Counted from the stretch's first letter, positions 8,710 to 16,549 are shown. The stretch: 50,420 bases of DNA from Rhodoplanes roseus (GCF_003258865.1 NZ_NPEX01000012.1:1-50420), one strand, 5' to 3'. Notes: a model not told the origin generated them from the sequence alone. A program made the numbers and translations.

Positions 8710-8910
8710 ATGGACACCACAGCACTCGCCAGCGCGGCAGCCGGGGCGAACACCAGCCAGCTCCAGCTCGCCGTCGCCGCCAAGATGATGAAGACGAACG
8801 CCGACCAGGAAAAGAACATCGCCGAGCTGGTGCAGGCTGCCGCCGACAACGGCCAGCGCCTCGCCAATGTCGCCGCCGGCATCGGCCGCGCCCTCGATAT
8901 ATCCGTCTGA
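8710..8910 (+). CDS. YjfB-like small putative motility protein
   Basis: A 66-aa protein, almost wholly amphipathic helix: MDTTALASAAAGANTSQLQL start, a KMMKTNADQEKN middle and an AxAADNGQRLANVAAGIG end. The MD-x-ALA...QLQ...VAAKMMK...A pattern resembles the YjfB family (putative motility protein), whose role is not established. No flagellar gene is in this window, so a link to motility is only by resemblance. Reading begins at ATG 8710. Confidence 0.55.
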   Translation: MDTTALASAAAGANTSQLQLAVAAKMMKTNADQEKNIAELVQAAADNGQRLANVAAGIGRALDISV

Positions 8911-9057
8911 TAGCACCGGACGACGAGCCTCCGACCGTTCGAGTCGCCGCGTTCCGAGGGCTGTTGAAACTCTGATTTCAGTCGCTCCAGGGCCGGCCGA
9001 AGGTCGGAGCCGGAATCCATACTCTCGGCTCTTCCGAAACAAATCAGATCGGGGTCA

Positions 9058-9090
9058 TGAAAATCCGGACAGCCGCTTCGCGGCTTCCGG
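9058..9090 (-). terminator. Likely terminator between convergent genes
   Basis: Positions 9065-9076 pair with 9080-9090 through a GCCGC/GCGGC core with one bulge. Read on the minus strand the stem is followed by ATTTTC, fitting an intrinsic terminator for the ORF ending at 9120. It lies between that gene and the YjfB-like gene on the plus strand. Confidence 0.5.
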
Positions 9091-9119
9091 AATGGCCAGC
9101 GTGGGTTTTCGACAACCTG

Positions 9120-9662
9120 CTAGCTCTCGGGCGTCTCTCCGGTGCCGAGAAGGTGCACGGCCTCCCCGACCCGTTTCGCCACCTGGGCCGTGGAGTCCCT
9201 CAGCGAACCGACCTGCTCCGCCAGACCCGCGGTCGCCTCCGGCGCAGCGAGGTCCTCGATGTTCGCGAAGATCACGTCGAGGCTCTCCTCCAGCGTCCCC
9301 AGCAGGAACGCGAGATACTCGAGCTGACCGCGCAAGGCCGCGGCTTCGAACGAGATCACCCCGTCCTCGGACGGGGTCTCTGCCTCGCCCCGGTTCTCCC
9401 GATGTCGCTTCACGAACGGAACGACGTTGGTCACATCCGCCCCCGGATCGTCCGCGATCTCACCGGACGGACGCTGACGGGACGAGGGTCGACCGCGAGG
9501 CGGAGCCTGCCGCTCTCCCGGGACGGCGACTGTCCCGCCGAGACCGGGCTGAACGGCGCTGCGACGGGTGTCGGCACGAGCGATTCTCCATGAAGCCCCT
9601 GAAGCCGTGCCGGTGAACGCCTGTCGAAGACTAACCCCAAAGGCTAATCCACTCCGCGGCAC
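9120..9662 (-). CDS. Uncharacterised protein, start uncertain
   Basis: An ORF of up to 180 aa with a GTG start at 9662. The first 70 residues are Arg/Pro/Ala-rich with little order; the convincing part begins near NVVPFVKRHRENRG and continues through a helical segment (residues about 100-175) that could form a coiled coil. No domain was recognised. The last 60 codons have strong G/C third-position bias, supporting coding. The start may lie further in, for example at a GTG near 9436. It is divergent from the AraC-type gene across an AT-rich gap. Confidence 0.5.
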   Translation of the reverse strand: MPRSGLAFGVSLRQAFTGTASGASWRIARADTRRSAVQPGLGGTVAVPGERQAPPRGRPSSRQRPSGEIADDPGADVTNVVPFVKRHRENRGEAETPSEDGVISFEAAALRGQLEYLAFLLGTLEESLDVIFANIEDLAAPEATAGLAEQVGSLRDSTAQVAKRVGEAVHLLGTGETPES

Positions 9663-9693
9663 CCACCACCGATGAATACACGACCTTCGTAGT

Positions 9694-9713
9694 TTGTAGA
9701 CGCGACTCTACAA
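9694..9713. promoter_or_regulatory. Inverted-repeat operator in AT-rich divergent gap
   Basis: TTGTAGA (9694-9700) and TCTACAA (9707-9713) are perfect 7-bp inverted arms with a 6-bp centre. They sit in a conspicuously AT-rich stretch (about 9680-9760) between the divergent ORF ending at 9120 and the AraC-family gene. A weak pair TTAATA / TATTAT with 17-bp spacing at about 9721-9756 could serve the regulator. The arms are a candidate binding site for that regulator or another dimeric factor. Confidence 0.4.
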
Positions 9714-9863
9714 CAACAGTATTAATAGTGTAAGTTAATTCGAGTATTATCCTTCCACCGCCAAGACCGCGTTCCGATCGTCCCGCCACGGACATCTTCA
9801 CTGCCGGCCCCGACACCATGGGACACGCCAGGGTTTAGATGATCAGAGACTCAGGAGATTTGG

Positions 9864-10844
9864 TTGCTTCTCGACAGGTTCACGCTGTTCGAATCGAACG
9901 ACCTCGAGCAGGTGACGGAATTCTTCGAAGCGATCGCCTCGGGCCGCCTTCAGAGCGCGAGCGTGATCGAGGGGCCCGGCCATGCCTTCAGGTGCAACGG
10001 TCTCCCGTGGACCGAGCTGCCGATGTTCTATCTGGCCAGCCGACTGTCGACCTCGGTGGATTACGCTCCCGTGGACTACATCCGGCTGGTCTTTCAGACC
10101 CTCAAGGCCAGCACGCTCGTCCTCGACGGACAGGCTGTGGAAAGCACGCCGCAGTCCGCCGGCTACATCATGCCGGAGGGCAGCTCGGCCACCGAGATTC
10201 ACCCGGACGGTCACCGGAGCCTCGCGGTCCGGATCGACGTCCCGTTCCTGAAACGGCAACTGCAGGCCTTGTGCGGAAACGAGATCACCGGGCCGGTGCG
10301 GTTCGAGCAGCCCAGCAACTCGGATCGCCAGTTCCTGCAGTTCCTCCGCTCTTCCGTGTTCCAGGCCGCTCTGGAGCTGGATTCGCTCGACGCCGCCTTC
10401 CAGGCGGTTCTCCTGGGCGACCTGAAATCGACTCTCGTGACACGGCTCCTTCTGTACGGGCGCCACAGCCACAGCCATCTGCTGGACCGGACGTCGAAGG
10501 CACCCAATCGCGCCGAGATGGACCGGGTGGAGGAGTATCTGTCGGCGAACTGGAACAAGCCGCTCGACCTCGAGGCTCTCGCCGCCGTGTCGGGGGTGAG
10601 CGCCCGCACGATCCTGCGCCGCTTCCACGAGGTGCACGGCGTCACGCCGCGCGCCTATCTGCGGCGGATCCGGCTGGAACGGGCGCGCGACATGCTGCTC
10701 GACCGCTATTCCGAGGAGACGGTGGTCTCCATCGCCTTCGCGTGCGGCTTCAGCAGCCTCGGACATTTCGCCGAGCAGTACCTGCGGAAGTTCGGCGAGC
10801 TTCCGTCGGCGACGCTGAAACGGCGCCCGATGTCGCCGCGCTGA
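9864..10844 (+). CDS. AraC-family transcriptional regulator
   Basis: A 326-aa regulator. Residues 1-200 are a cupin-like sensor region of the AraC_binding_2 (AraC/OxyR-like ligand) type; the C-terminal 105 residues carry two helix-turn-helix motifs, about 236-256 (DLEALAAVSGVSARTILRRF) and 286-309 (VVSIAFACGFSSLGHFAEQY), with the classic TPRAYLRRIRLERAR linker. The start is TTG 9864, seven bases after AGGAG, and no ATG fits better. No operon partner is adjacent, so the target and ligand are unknown. Confidence 0.85.
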   Translation: MLLDRFTLFESNDLEQVTEFFEAIASGRLQSASVIEGPGHAFRCNGLPWTELPMFYLASRLSTSVDYAPVDYIRLVFQTLKASTLVLDGQAVESTPQSAGYIMPEGSSATEIHPDGHRSLAVRIDVPFLKRQLQALCGNEITGPVRFEQPSNSDRQFLQFLRSSVFQAALELDSLDAAFQAVLLGDLKSTLVTRLLLYGRHSHSHLLDRTSKAPNRAEMDRVEEYLSANWNKPLDLEALAAVSGVSARTILRRFHEVHGVTPRAYLRRIRLERARDMLLDRYSEETVVSIAFACGFSSLGHFAEQYLRKFGELPSATLKRRPMSPR

Positions 10845-10857
10845 GCGCCGGGGCCCC

Positions 10858-11009
10858 TCACCGCGCCAGCGCGGCCTTCACGAGCGCGAGCGCGTCGGGG
10901 CTCGCCCATTCGGCCGGGCCGGCCAGGGTCGCGACCGTGCAGCCCGAGGGGTCGACCAGCACGGTGGTCGGCAGCCCGAAGGCACCCAGCTCGCGCAGCA
11001 CCTTGCCGC
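10858..11009 (-). pseudogene. Detached 3' fragment of tlpA
   Basis: This segment encodes the last 49 residues of TlpA, from [12 protein letters not shown] to [11 protein letters not shown], followed by a TGA stop. The encoded peptide is identical to the C-terminus of the intact tlpA at 14359-15039. No start codon, ribosome site or 5' part is present: upstream of 11009 homology stops abruptly. It is a broken remnant left on the far side of the cassette, not an expressed gene. Confidence 0.9.
10860..11009. repeat. Direct repeat, left copy of tlpA 3' end
   Basis: 150 bp in the same orientation as 14361-14510, offset 3,501 bp. Positions 10860-10920 are identical to 14361-14421; the other 89 bp carry seven substitutions (10921, 10927, 10945, 10969, 10987, 10998 and 10999). 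All seven leave the encoded residues unchanged. The sequences differ on both sides of the repeat. Confidence 0.93.
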
Positions 11010-11040
11010 AGCGGCACTGGAATCCCCGACAAGACCACCG

Positions 11041-11069
11041 TTGATTACTCTGCTCAGTCGAGTTAAAAG
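11041..11069 (+). promoter_or_regulatory. Possible promoter of the cassette operon
   Basis: TTGATT (11041-11046), 17 bp and TAAAAG (11064-11069) lie about 60 bp before the first gene. A second weaker arrangement, TTGGCG (11083-11088) / TAAGAC (11106-11111), overlaps it. The 120-bp leader is AT-rich and has no homology to tlpA. Confidence 0.35.
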
Positions 11070-11130
11070 AAGTCAAATACATTTGGCGCTCAAATTGACG
11101 AATCATAAGACCTTTGTGGGGAGGCGTATT

Positions 11131-11556
11131 TTGACTTACCGCATTGATTTCTCCAACTCAGCGCGCCGCCACCTTAACGCAGCAAAGACTCTTTTTGAAA
11201 CCACATTGGCAGCAAATCAAGTCGGCAACAAAGCGGTTGCAGGATACTTATACGGAATATCCGGCGAACTCGCGGTCAAGGAAATGATGCGCCGGATCGG
11301 CATAAAACCGCTCACGAAAGATGAGCGGCGTGATGACCCTTTCTTTGCTCATTTCCCACAATTGAAGACGCTCATCCGAGACGGCGCGGCCGGACGTCGC
11401 TCCGGGCGACTAAGGACGGTTGCAGTGGACGCCAGGCTCTTTCGAGACTGGAACACGGATATGCGATACGCTTCTACATCTGACATCGACAGCAACTTGG
11501 TGGCATCTTGGAAACAACACGCTGAGTCGCTCGTAGCCGAAATGGACCTCCCATGA
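11131..11556 (+). CDS. HEPN-like helical protein, first gene of cassette
   Basis: A 141-aa protein starting at TTG 11131, chosen because GGGGAGG lies 8 bp upstream; the longer frame to 11041 lacks a ribosome site. It looks all-helical: FSNSARRHLNAAKTLFE, KAVAGYLYGISGELAVKEMM, then FFAHFPQLKTLI and a final WNTDMRYASTSDIDSNLV...WKQHAESLV helix. That layout recalls HEPN-domain proteins that occur in toxin and antiviral loci. The HEPN RNase motif (Arg, 4-6 residues, His) is not apparent: the expected place reads MRYASTSD, so RNase activity is doubtful. It overlaps the next gene by ATGA. The family call is tentative. Confidence 0.72.
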   Translation: MTYRIDFSNSARRHLNAAKTLFETTLAANQVGNKAVAGYLYGISGELAVKEMMRRIGIKPLTKDERRDDPFFAHFPQLKTLIRDGAAGRRSGRLRTVAVDARLFRDWNTDMRYASTSDIDSNLVASWKQHAESLVAEMDLP

Positions 11557-12893
11557 GTGATATGCATTCGGTTCTGTTCGATGACTCTCTTCCTCGTCTA
11601 GCCGAAACTATTCTTCGCACGCTAGGTGAAGAAGCCCTGCAACGAGGCGTCGCGTTACGTGACGCGACAGGGCAACTGAGCTTCATTGTTCACGAAGAGT
11701 GCAAATCCGACGTGATGCGCTCCGAATTAGCACAGGCACTGAGCGTGGCTCTCGGGCCCTATGCACGCCCAGATCGCGTGCTGGCGTTTCTCAATGATGC
11801 GGGCGCAAAACAAATCCTTGAAGATCCTTCTCGTCTGCCGATCAAAGTGAATGGTGTTTTTTGTCAGTTGGTGGATCGCCGGATCGTCGGAACCGGCTGG
11901 CTCGACATCCCAAAAAGCGAGATCGCAATTCCGCCTCGGATCGTGTTTTCGAGCCTGAAGGGAGGCGTTGGAAGGTCTACCGCTCTGGTTGTGGCAGCGG
12001 CAGATTTGGCGAGGCGCAATCGCAATGTTCTGGTTGTCGACCTTGATCTGGAGGCGCCTGGTCTTCGTGACTTGCTGCTGGACGACGAGCGCATGCCTCA
12101 GCTCGGGTCGGTCGACTACCTTGTAGAAGCCGCGATTTCCGGCAGCTCGGACGATCTCTTGAGGGATATGGTTGGAGTAAGCTCGTTGACCAAAGGCGGC
12201 GGCGGACGGGTCGACGTCGTGCCGGCGCTGGGTCGAAAGTCAACGCTCTATCCTGAGAACGTCTTGCCAAAATTGGCACGCGCCATGATCGAAACGATCA
12301 CGGAGGAGTCGACGATATCGGTCGGCTCTCAAATTTCTTCTATGATCGCGCGGTTGTCTGCGCGTGAGGCCTACGACGTCATCTTGATCGATAGCCGGGC
12401 GGGCCTCGCAGAGCTGGCGGCGCCAGCAATGCTTCGGCTTGGCGCCACTGTACTGCTGTTTGGAACAGCACAAAAGCAGACCATCGAAGGCTATAGGTCC
12501 TTACTCACCGCATTGAAGCTGCTCGCCCAGCGCGATCGTATGGAGGGGCGCAACGCCGATTGGCGTCTTATGTTCAAGGCAGTCTACGCCAAGGCCAGCT
12601 TTAACGAAGATGCTGCCGCCGCGTTCAGAGACGACTTGTACGAGCTGTTTGCTGACGGCCTTTATGACGAGGAACAGGACGGTGGGAACGGAGATGACGA
12701 CGTCACCTTCCCGATCGACGATCAAAGCGCCCCACACTGGCCGTTGGTGATTCCATTCAATCAAAGCTTCATCGACTTCGATCCGAGCCGAGCGCCGAGC
12801 CACCTCACACAAGCGTTCTACGAGCAAACATTCCGACCGTTCTTGGACGGGCTGGATGGAATTATTGCTTCCGTTCACCCCGAACAACCCTAA
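11553..12893 (+). CDS. KGGVGR-variant MinD/ParA-type ATPase
   Basis: A 446-aa protein. An N-terminal domain of about 125 residues has no recognised family. A SIMIBI-class P-loop domain follows: FSSLKGGVGRSTALVVAA at about 132-149 is a deviant Walker A in which the usual second lysine of KGGxGKS is arginine; VLVVDLDLEAPGL (159-171) and VILIDSRAGLAELAA (276-290) match the switch I/Asp and Walker B regions of MinD/ParA proteins. Proteins with this KGGVGR variant are mostly of unknown role. Here it is coupled by ATGA to the HEPN-like gene and by a 7-bp gap to a second ATPase, so a three-subunit complex is likely (inference). It is not a plasmid partition pair: no ParB or centromere-like repeats are present. 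Confidence 0.85.
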   Translation: MSDMHSVLFDDSLPRLAETILRTLGEEALQRGVALRDATGQLSFIVHEECKSDVMRSELAQALSVALGPYARPDRVLAFLNDAGAKQILEDPSRLPIKVNGVFCQLVDRRIVGTGWLDIPKSEIAIPPRIVFSSLKGGVGRSTALVVAAADLARRNRNVLVVDLDLEAPGLRDLLLDDERMPQLGSVDYLVEAAISGSSDDLLRDMVGVSSLTKGGGGRVDVVPALGRKSTLYPENVLPKLARAMIETITEESTISVGSQISSMIARLSAREAYDVILIDSRAGLAELAAPAMLRLGATVLLFGTAQKQTIEGYRSLLTALKLLAQRDRMEGRNADWRLMFKAVYAKASFNEDAAAAFRDDLYELFADGLYDEEQDGGNGDDDVTFPIDDQSAPHWPLVIPFNQSFIDFDPSRAPSHLTQAFYEQTFRPFLDGLDGIIASVHPEQP

Positions 12894-12900
12894 GGCGTAG

Positions 12901-14355
12901 ATGATGAAAACTTCGAAGCCTGTCGATTTCGCGGCTATTCGTCGCGGGATGGCCAGTTTCGATCCATCCTCGAGGGTGGAGCCGAATGAGAGGATCGATG
13001 CAGATCGCGCTTTCTTTCCTGACGGCCACCGCGGCGTTCTCGATTTCAAACGGCAGCTAGTCATTGGCAATCGCGGAATGGGTAAGAGCTTTTGGACCCA
13101 CGCTCTTCTAAATCCCGCATTGAGAAAACGTGTCGCGAAAGCTTATGGGCATCCCGCCCTTGCGACAACTGAAGTTGTGGTTGGGTTCAACGGTTCTGAA
13201 AAACTTGATGCTGTCGTTCCAACAACAGACGAAATATCTCGTCTCTTCACCGACGGATGTGAACCTGACACGATTTGGCGCGCGGTTTTGTTGAGAGCAA
13301 TCAACCCCGAGCAGAATCCCGGGACGTTTTTGAATCTTCAAGAAGCAGTTCAGAAGATAACAACGAGACCCGAAGTTTATGCGGAAACGCTTACGTCGCT
13401 TGACAATCAATTAGCCGCGCAAGGTAAGGCGATTCTCATCGTATTCGACGCACTCGACCGACTTGCGCCGGACTGGGACGGCATTCGCGCGTTGACGAAA
13501 GCTCTGCTCATTCGCGCGATAGGACTTCAGTCGTTTCGGGCAATACGCGCAAAGATTTTCATGCGGGTCGACCAACTCGCAGATACCGAACTGTTCAGAT
13601 TTCCGGACAGCTCAAAACTTAAAAACGATCTAGTTTATTTGATTTGGCAACCGCCTGAGCTATATGGACTCCTGCTTTTTGAGTTACTTCGGCGCATGGA
13701 AAGTGCGGATGCACTGAAAACACTGGCATCCAGGCACGCGGTCCAGGCAGCCCTTCCGAATGACGGGCGGCTGAACGCAGCAGCGATCGAGGAGCAGACA
13801 TCTCTCATAACCGCTATCGCCGGCGAGTTCATGGGAAGCCACAAAAAGCGCGGGCGGGTCTACAGTTGGGTTCCTCTCCACCTCAGCGATGCAGCTAACA
13901 CATGTTCTCCGCGGACATTTCTCACTGCCTGGAAAACCGCAGCAGAGCACGTTCCGGCTCCTACCAGCCTCGTGGTCGACCACCTCGGGCTGATCGAAGG
14001 CGTTCGAAAGGCATCACAGCACCGTCTTGGTGAGCTTCTAGAAGATTATCCCTGGATCGATCCCGCCCTAAAAGCTCTGCATCGAGAATTTGTACCGATG
14101 TCTCGAGACCACCTATTTAAATTATGGCAAGTAAAAATGGTTCCGGAGGCCATACTAGATAACGCCAATAAGGAGGAAAGGGAGGCGCCAGTAGGGTTCA
14201 CGAAAACTGGTGACTTACCTACATTGCTCAATGTCATGGAAAGCGTTGCCGTTATGGAAGAGCGAGCCAACGGCAAAATCAACGTGCCGGACATTTTCCG
14301 AGTGGAAGCGGAGATTCTCCGCAAAGGCGGCGTCGCGGTGCCACGCCGCCGATAG
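12901..14355 (+). CDS. P-loop ATPase, third gene of cassette
   Basis: A 484-aa cytosolic protein. Walker A GNRGMGKSF lies at about 56-64 and Walker B AILIVFDALDRL at about 177-188, a D-x-x-D-R form seen in STAND/AAA-like ATPases, including those in defence loci. The rest is helical with no recognised effector, and no transmembrane segment is visible. Two consecutive ATGs (12901, 12904) are possible starts. The stop codon is 3 bp from the tlpA stop, the genes being convergent. Low GC matches its two partners. Function is not known; coupling with the KGGVGR ATPase suggests a joint switch or sensor. Confidence 0.82.
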   Translation: MMKTSKPVDFAAIRRGMASFDPSSRVEPNERIDADRAFFPDGHRGVLDFKRQLVIGNRGMGKSFWTHALLNPALRKRVAKAYGHPALATTEVVVGFNGSEKLDAVVPTTDEISRLFTDGCEPDTIWRAVLLRAINPEQNPGTFLNLQEAVQKITTRPEVYAETLTSLDNQLAAQGKAILIVFDALDRLAPDWDGIRALTKALLIRAIGLQSFRAIRAKIFMRVDQLADTELFRFPDSSKLKNDLVYLIWQPPELYGLLLFELLRRMESADALKTLASRHAVQAALPNDGRLNAAAIEEQTSLITAIAGEFMGSHKKRGRVYSWVPLHLSDAANTCSPRTFLTAWKTAAEHVPAPTSLVVDHLGLIEGVRKASQHRLGELLEDYPWIDPALKALHREFVPMSRDHLFKLWQVKMVPEAILDNANKEEREAPVGFTKTGDLPTLLNVMESVAVMEERANGKINVPDIFRVEAEILRKGGVAVPRRR

Positions 14356-14358
14356 CCA

Positions 14359-15039
14359 CTACCGCGCCAGCGCGGCCTTCACGAGCGCGAGCGCGTCGGG
14401 GCTCGCCCATTCGGCCGGGCCCGCCAGTGTCGCGACCGTGCAGCCGGAGGGGTCGACCAGCACGGTGGTTGGCAGCCCGAAGGCACCGAGCTCGCGCAAG
14501 ACCTTGCCGCTCGGGTCGGCGTAGTAGGCGAGCCCGTCGATCCCGACCTCCTTCAGCCAGGCGCGCGGCTTGTCGGGATTGCGGGTGTCGACATTGACGG
14601 CGACCACCTCGAAGCGGTCGCTGCCGAGCTCCCGCTGGAGTGCGTCGAGGGCCGGCATCTCCTTGCGGCAGGGCACGCACCAGGTCGCCCACAGGTTGAG
14701 CAGCACGGTCCGTCCCGTCCAGTCGGCCAGCGTCTTTGGCGCACCGCTGCCGTCCGCGAAGGCGAGGTGGCGGAGCCCGCGGGGCGCGTCGGTCGCCGCC
14801 ACGGCGGCCACCTCGCCACGCGCCAGCGGCGCGATCTTTCGCGCGAGGTCGAGCGCGGGGCCGCAGGCGGCGGCCTGCGGATTGCGCCCGAAAGCCGTCA
14901 GGCCGTATACCGCCCCGGCGCCGACCGCCACGGCGACGCCGAGCGCCAAGCCGACCAGCAGCGCCCGGCGCGGGCGACGCGGGGCGGACGGCACCGGATC
15001 AACGGTCTCGGGCGGGGTCGTCTCGGGATCATCGGCCAT
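14359..15039 (-). CDS. tlpA: TlpA-like membrane-anchored thiol:disulfide oxidoreductase
   Basis: A 226-aa protein: an N-terminal Pro-rich cytosolic tail, one membrane anchor at about 26-47, and a periplasmic thioredoxin domain with active site WCVPC (120-124) and the cis-proline segment [12 protein letters not shown]. Bradyrhizobium TlpA keeps copper-site cysteines reduced for aa3 oxidase assembly, and an aa3 operon lies about 9 kb away here. The C-terminal 49 codons are part of the cassette-associated repeat, so this gene is a join of two alleles, and its TAG stop lies exactly at the right junction. Its ATG is 24 bp from the divergent argH start. Confidence 0.9.
   Translation of the reverse strand: MADDPETTPPETVDPVPSAPRRPRRALLVGLALGVAVAVGAGAVYGLTAFGRNPQAAACGPALDLARKIAPLARGEVAAVAATDAPRGLRHLAFADGSGAPKTLADWTGRTVLLNLWATWCVPCRKEMPALDALQRELGSDRFEVVAVNVDTRNPDKPRAWLKEVGIDGLAYYADPSGKVLRELGAFGLPTTVLVDPSGCTVATLAGPAEWASPDALALVKAALAR
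14361..14510. repeat. Direct repeat, right copy of tlpA 3' end
   Basis: Partner of 10860-11009, same orientation, 143 of 150 positions identical, the outermost 61 bp perfectly so. It forms the 3' end of the intact tlpA gene, whose reading frame it completes. Confidence 0.93.
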
Positions 15040-15063
15040 GGGCGGACACTGCAGGAACTCGCG

Positions 15064-16449
15064 ATGAGCAACAAGATGTGGGGCGGACGGTTCGAAAGCG
15101 AGCCCGCCGCGATCATGGCCGAGATCAACGCCTCGATCGATTTCGACCAGAAGCTGTACCGGCAGGACATCGCGGCCAGCAAGGCACACGCCGGCATGCT
15201 CGCCGATCAGGGCATCATTTCGGCGGCCGACGCGGCCGCGATCGCCAAGGGCCTGGACGCCGTGCTGGCCGAGATCGAAGGCGGCACCTTCGCGTTCAGC
15301 CGCGCCCTCGAGGACATCCACATGAACGTGGAGTCGCGCCTCAAGACGCTGGTCGGCGAGGCGGCCGGACGGCTGCACACGGCGCGCTCGCGAAACGACC
15401 AGGTGGCGACCGACTTCAAGCTGTTCGTCCGCGACACCATCGACGGAATCGACGCGCTCCTGGCCGACTACCAGCAGGCGCTCGTCGAGAAGGCGCTGGC
15501 GCATGCCGACACCGTGATGCCGGGCTTCACCCATCTGCAGACCGCGCAGCCCGTCACCTTCGGCCATCACCTGCTCGCCTATGTCGAGATGGCGGGCCGG
15601 GACCGCGGCCGCTTCGCCGACGCGCGGGCCCGGCTGAACGAATGCCCGCTCGGCTCGGCCGCGCTGGCCGGCACCTCGTTCCCGCTCGACCGCCACAAGA
15701 CGGCGGCGGCACTGGGCTTCTCACGACCGACCGCCAACTCGCTCGATGCCGTCTCCGACCGCGATTTTGTCCTCGAGACACTGTCGGCGGCAGCCATTGC
15801 CTCCGTGCATCTGTCGCGCTTTGCGGAGGAAATCGTGATCTGGACGTCGCCGCTGGTCGGCTTCCTGAAGCTCACCGACGCGTTCACGACCGGCTCGTCG
15901 ATCATGCCGCAGAAGCGCAATCCGGACGCGGCCGAGCTGGTGCGGGCCAAGACCGGGCGCGTCTGCGGCGCGCTGACCGCGCTGCTGATGGTGATGAAGG
16001 GGCTGCCGCTCGCCTACCAGAAGGACATGCAGGAGGACAAGGAAGGCGCCATGGACGCGCTGGCGGCGCTCGAGCTGTCGCTGGTCGCCATGGCCGGCAT
16101 GGTGCGCGACATGACGCCCGACACCGTGCGCATGCGGGCGGCGGCCGGCTCCGGCTATGCCACCGCGACGGACCTGGCCGACTGGCTGGTGCGGGTGCTC
16201 GGCATGCCGTTCCGCGACGCCCATCACGTGACGGGGCGGATCGTCCAGGCCGCCGAGAAGGCGGGGGTCGACCTCTCGGACCTGCCCCTCGCGGCCATGC
16301 AGGCGGTGGAGCCGCGCATCACGGCGGCCGTGTTCGACGTACTGACCGTCGACAGCGCGGTGAAGAGCCGCTCGAGCTACGGGGGCACGGCGCCGGACAA
16401 TGTCCGGGCCCAGGCGCAAGGCTGGCTGAAGCGCCTCGCAGGGGATTGA
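15064..16449 (+). CDS. argH: Argininosuccinate lyase
   Basis: A 461-aa fumarase/aspartase-superfamily lyase splitting argininosuccinate to arginine and fumarate, the last arginine step. Landmarks are [11 protein letters not shown] at the start, [13 protein letters not shown] (105-117), TQ-type [15 protein letters not shown] (156-169) and the catalytic-loop signature [12 protein letters not shown] (277-288). Full family length. The order tlpA / argH / small lipoprotein / lysA / DUF4175 protein is typical of Hyphomicrobiales. Confidence 0.97.
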   Translation: MSNKMWGGRFESEPAAIMAEINASIDFDQKLYRQDIAASKAHAGMLADQGIISAADAAAIAKGLDAVLAEIEGGTFAFSRALEDIHMNVESRLKTLVGEAAGRLHTARSRNDQVATDFKLFVRDTIDGIDALLADYQQALVEKALAHADTVMPGFTHLQTAQPVTFGHHLLAYVEMAGRDRGRFADARARLNECPLGSAALAGTSFPLDRHKTAAALGFSRPTANSLDAVSDRDFVLETLSAAAIASVHLSRFAEEIVIWTSPLVGFLKLTDAFTTGSSIMPQKRNPDAAELVRAKTGRVCGALTALLMVMKGLPLAYQKDMQEDKEGAMDALAALELSLVAMAGMVRDMTPDTVRMRAAAGSGYATATDLADWLVRVLGMPFRDAHHVTGRIVQAAEKAGVDLSDLPLAAMQAVEPRITAAVFDVLTVDSAVKSRSSYGGTAPDNVRAQAQGWLKRLAGD

Positions 16450-16468
16450 GGACGGCCGAAAACGACAA

Positions 16469-16498
16469 AGCCGACGCCCGGGTGCCCCGGGGCCGGCT
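16469..16498 (+). terminator. Possible terminator after argH
   Basis: AGCCGACGCCCGGG (16469-16482) partly pairs with CCCCGGGGCCGGCT (16485-16498) with several mismatches. It begins about 20 bp after the argH stop. There is no T-run, so efficiency is uncertain. Confidence 0.33.
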
Positions 16499-16549
16499 CT
16501 GTCACCCGACACTCGCTCACGGACGCGGCGACGTCGCTCGGTTCTCGGA

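Larger units (their letters stand above)
10860..14360. mobile_element. Laterally acquired three-gene cassette at the tlpA 3' end
   Basis: One 3,501-bp repeat unit: the left tlpA fragment plus a low-GC segment with three tightly packed genes. Base composition falls sharply inside: the hand-counted line 13201-13260 has 27 G/C of 60, while 15601-15660 in argH has 48 of 60. Codon use in the three genes is also far less G/C-ending. The right boundary falls between 14356 and 14361, only a few bases after the third stop codon. There is no integrase, transposase, terminal inverted repeat or tRNA site. The repeat structure fits site-directed or homologous exchange using the tlpA 3' end. Confidence 0.78.

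Noticed and set aside
10858-11106. Short minus-strand ORF of 82 aa as a separate gene
   Set aside because: Its C-terminal 49 residues are the tlpA end and the rest is cassette leader read by chance; no ribosome site.
11553-14355. Plasmid partition (ParA/ParB) locus
   Set aside because: The KGGVGR ATPase resembles ParA, but the partner is an ATPase rather than a DNA-binding ParB, and no centromere-like iterons are nearby.
10860-14510. Insertion sequence or integron cassette
   Set aside because: There is no transposase, integrase, terminal inverted repeat or attC-like fold; the flanking repeats are coding sequence of tlpA.
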